From: Prochilodus magdalenae
Lineage: Eukaryota > Chordata > Actinopteri > Characiformes > Prochilodontidae
Length of the DNA: 64,000 nucleotides
Assembly (NCBI GenBank): GCA_024036415.1
Contig: JAMWET010003173.1
Span: 18,501-82,500, forward strand
Direction: 5' to 3'
This document shows positions 63,545-64,000 of the stretch, in pieces; positions within the stretch are counted from its first letter, which is position 1; every line of letters starts with the position of its first letter. The notes beneath the pieces were generated by a model. The model saw only the letters and a list, made by a program, of their open reading frames with translations, had not been told where the DNA came from and did not search any database. The translations under genes were made by a program, and so were the position numbers.

Positions 63545-63690
63545 AACTTATAAGGTTAAGGTTAATCATATTACAGCTAGGCCAATGCAGTGTTAGTGGT
63601 CTTGTCCCAAGGCATAGGGCTACAACCCAAACCCCAGTTTCCTATGTGGGACCTCACCAGTAGGTAGTGGTGTTTTATCCCAGATCATGA
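63545..63690 (-). mobile_element. tRNA-derived SINE, family 1, copy 4, degenerate
   Basis: ATTACAGCTAGGCCAATGCA, TGTTAGTGGTCTTG and TAGGTAGTGGTGTTTTATCC follow the order of the other reverse copies. Confidence 0.65.
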
Positions 63691-64000
63691 AGTCTAAGTT
63701 TCAAGCCTTAGGCAAATGAAGCATGAGCTCTGCAGTCCCCTGGGGTTTGGGGACCCCCTGCCCAGTACAGTTTCAGCTATCCCCCATCCCTGTACACCTG
63801 ATACTCAACAAATAATCACCAAGCCCTTTGCGTGTTGGATCAGGTGTTTCCATTTCTTCTGGGAACATCAATGTAGTTCACCTTTAACACCGTTTTACTC
63901 TACTCAATTGACTATTAAGGCCATCATTGTACTTGTACAGTACCTTTTGTCCTGCAGTGGATCACTGCTCAGTATCACTGATGTACTGCATAACAGTTTC

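Overview
The window is vertebrate nuclear DNA, most likely from a teleost. Genes are split into short exons with GT-AG introns. The intergenic and intronic DNA is full of fish-type repeats: several Tc1/mariner families, tRNA-derived SINEs, MITEs, LINE tails, DIRS-like and BEL/Pao-like remnants, and long minisatellites. An ostariophysan such as a characiform is my guess from the repeat style, but this is inference.

Two protein-coding genes can be supported. (1) On the minus strand, 59197 down to 24924, lies a complete EGFLAM (pikachurin) gene. I assembled 22 coding exons by hand. All splice sites are GT-AG, all phases join, and they total 3030 nt, or 1009 codons plus a stop. The product reads signal peptide, FN3, FN3, acidic and Ser/Thr-rich linker, EGF, LamG, EGF, LamG, EGF, LamG, as in the mammalian protein. 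Pikachurin is an extracellular dystroglycan ligand of the photoreceptor ribbon synapse. A possible extra in-frame 27-nt microexon lies between exons 3 and 4. (2) On the plus strand, 18704 to 20515, converging on EGFLAM, lies a chemokine XC receptor (XCR1)-like GPCR. It is best read as a 4-nt coding first exon plus one large exon. It is intact over seven helices but has lost the arginine of the DRY/HRY motif, which suggests an atypical, possibly non-signalling receptor.

Layout. 1-15.8 kb: no cellular gene seen. It holds Tc1-like fragments, a hAT-like MITE with long inverted repeats, a TATC microsatellite, a 54-bp minisatellite of about 33 units (5537-7341), SINEs, a DIRS-like reverse transcriptase remnant and a BEL/Pao-like gag remnant. 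15.8-18.1 kb: a 45-bp minisatellite of about 50 units running straight out of the gag remnant. 18.7-20.5 kb: XCR1-like gene, flanked by related MITEs. 21.9-22.7 kb: a decayed Tc1-like transposase. 24.9-59.2 kb: EGFLAM, whose larger introns hold most of the younger repeats (two large foldback elements, a candidate solo LTR with a 5-bp target duplication, Tc1 deletion derivatives, SINEs, hairpins). 59.2-64 kb: upstream of EGFLAM, repeats and no recognised gene.

No CRISPR array, operon or functional rRNA/tRNA gene is present; tRNA-like stretches are SINE heads. The most unusual things are the receptor without Arg3.50, the candidate pikachurin microexon beside a long polypyrimidine block, and several nested elements that have themselves grown minisatellites.
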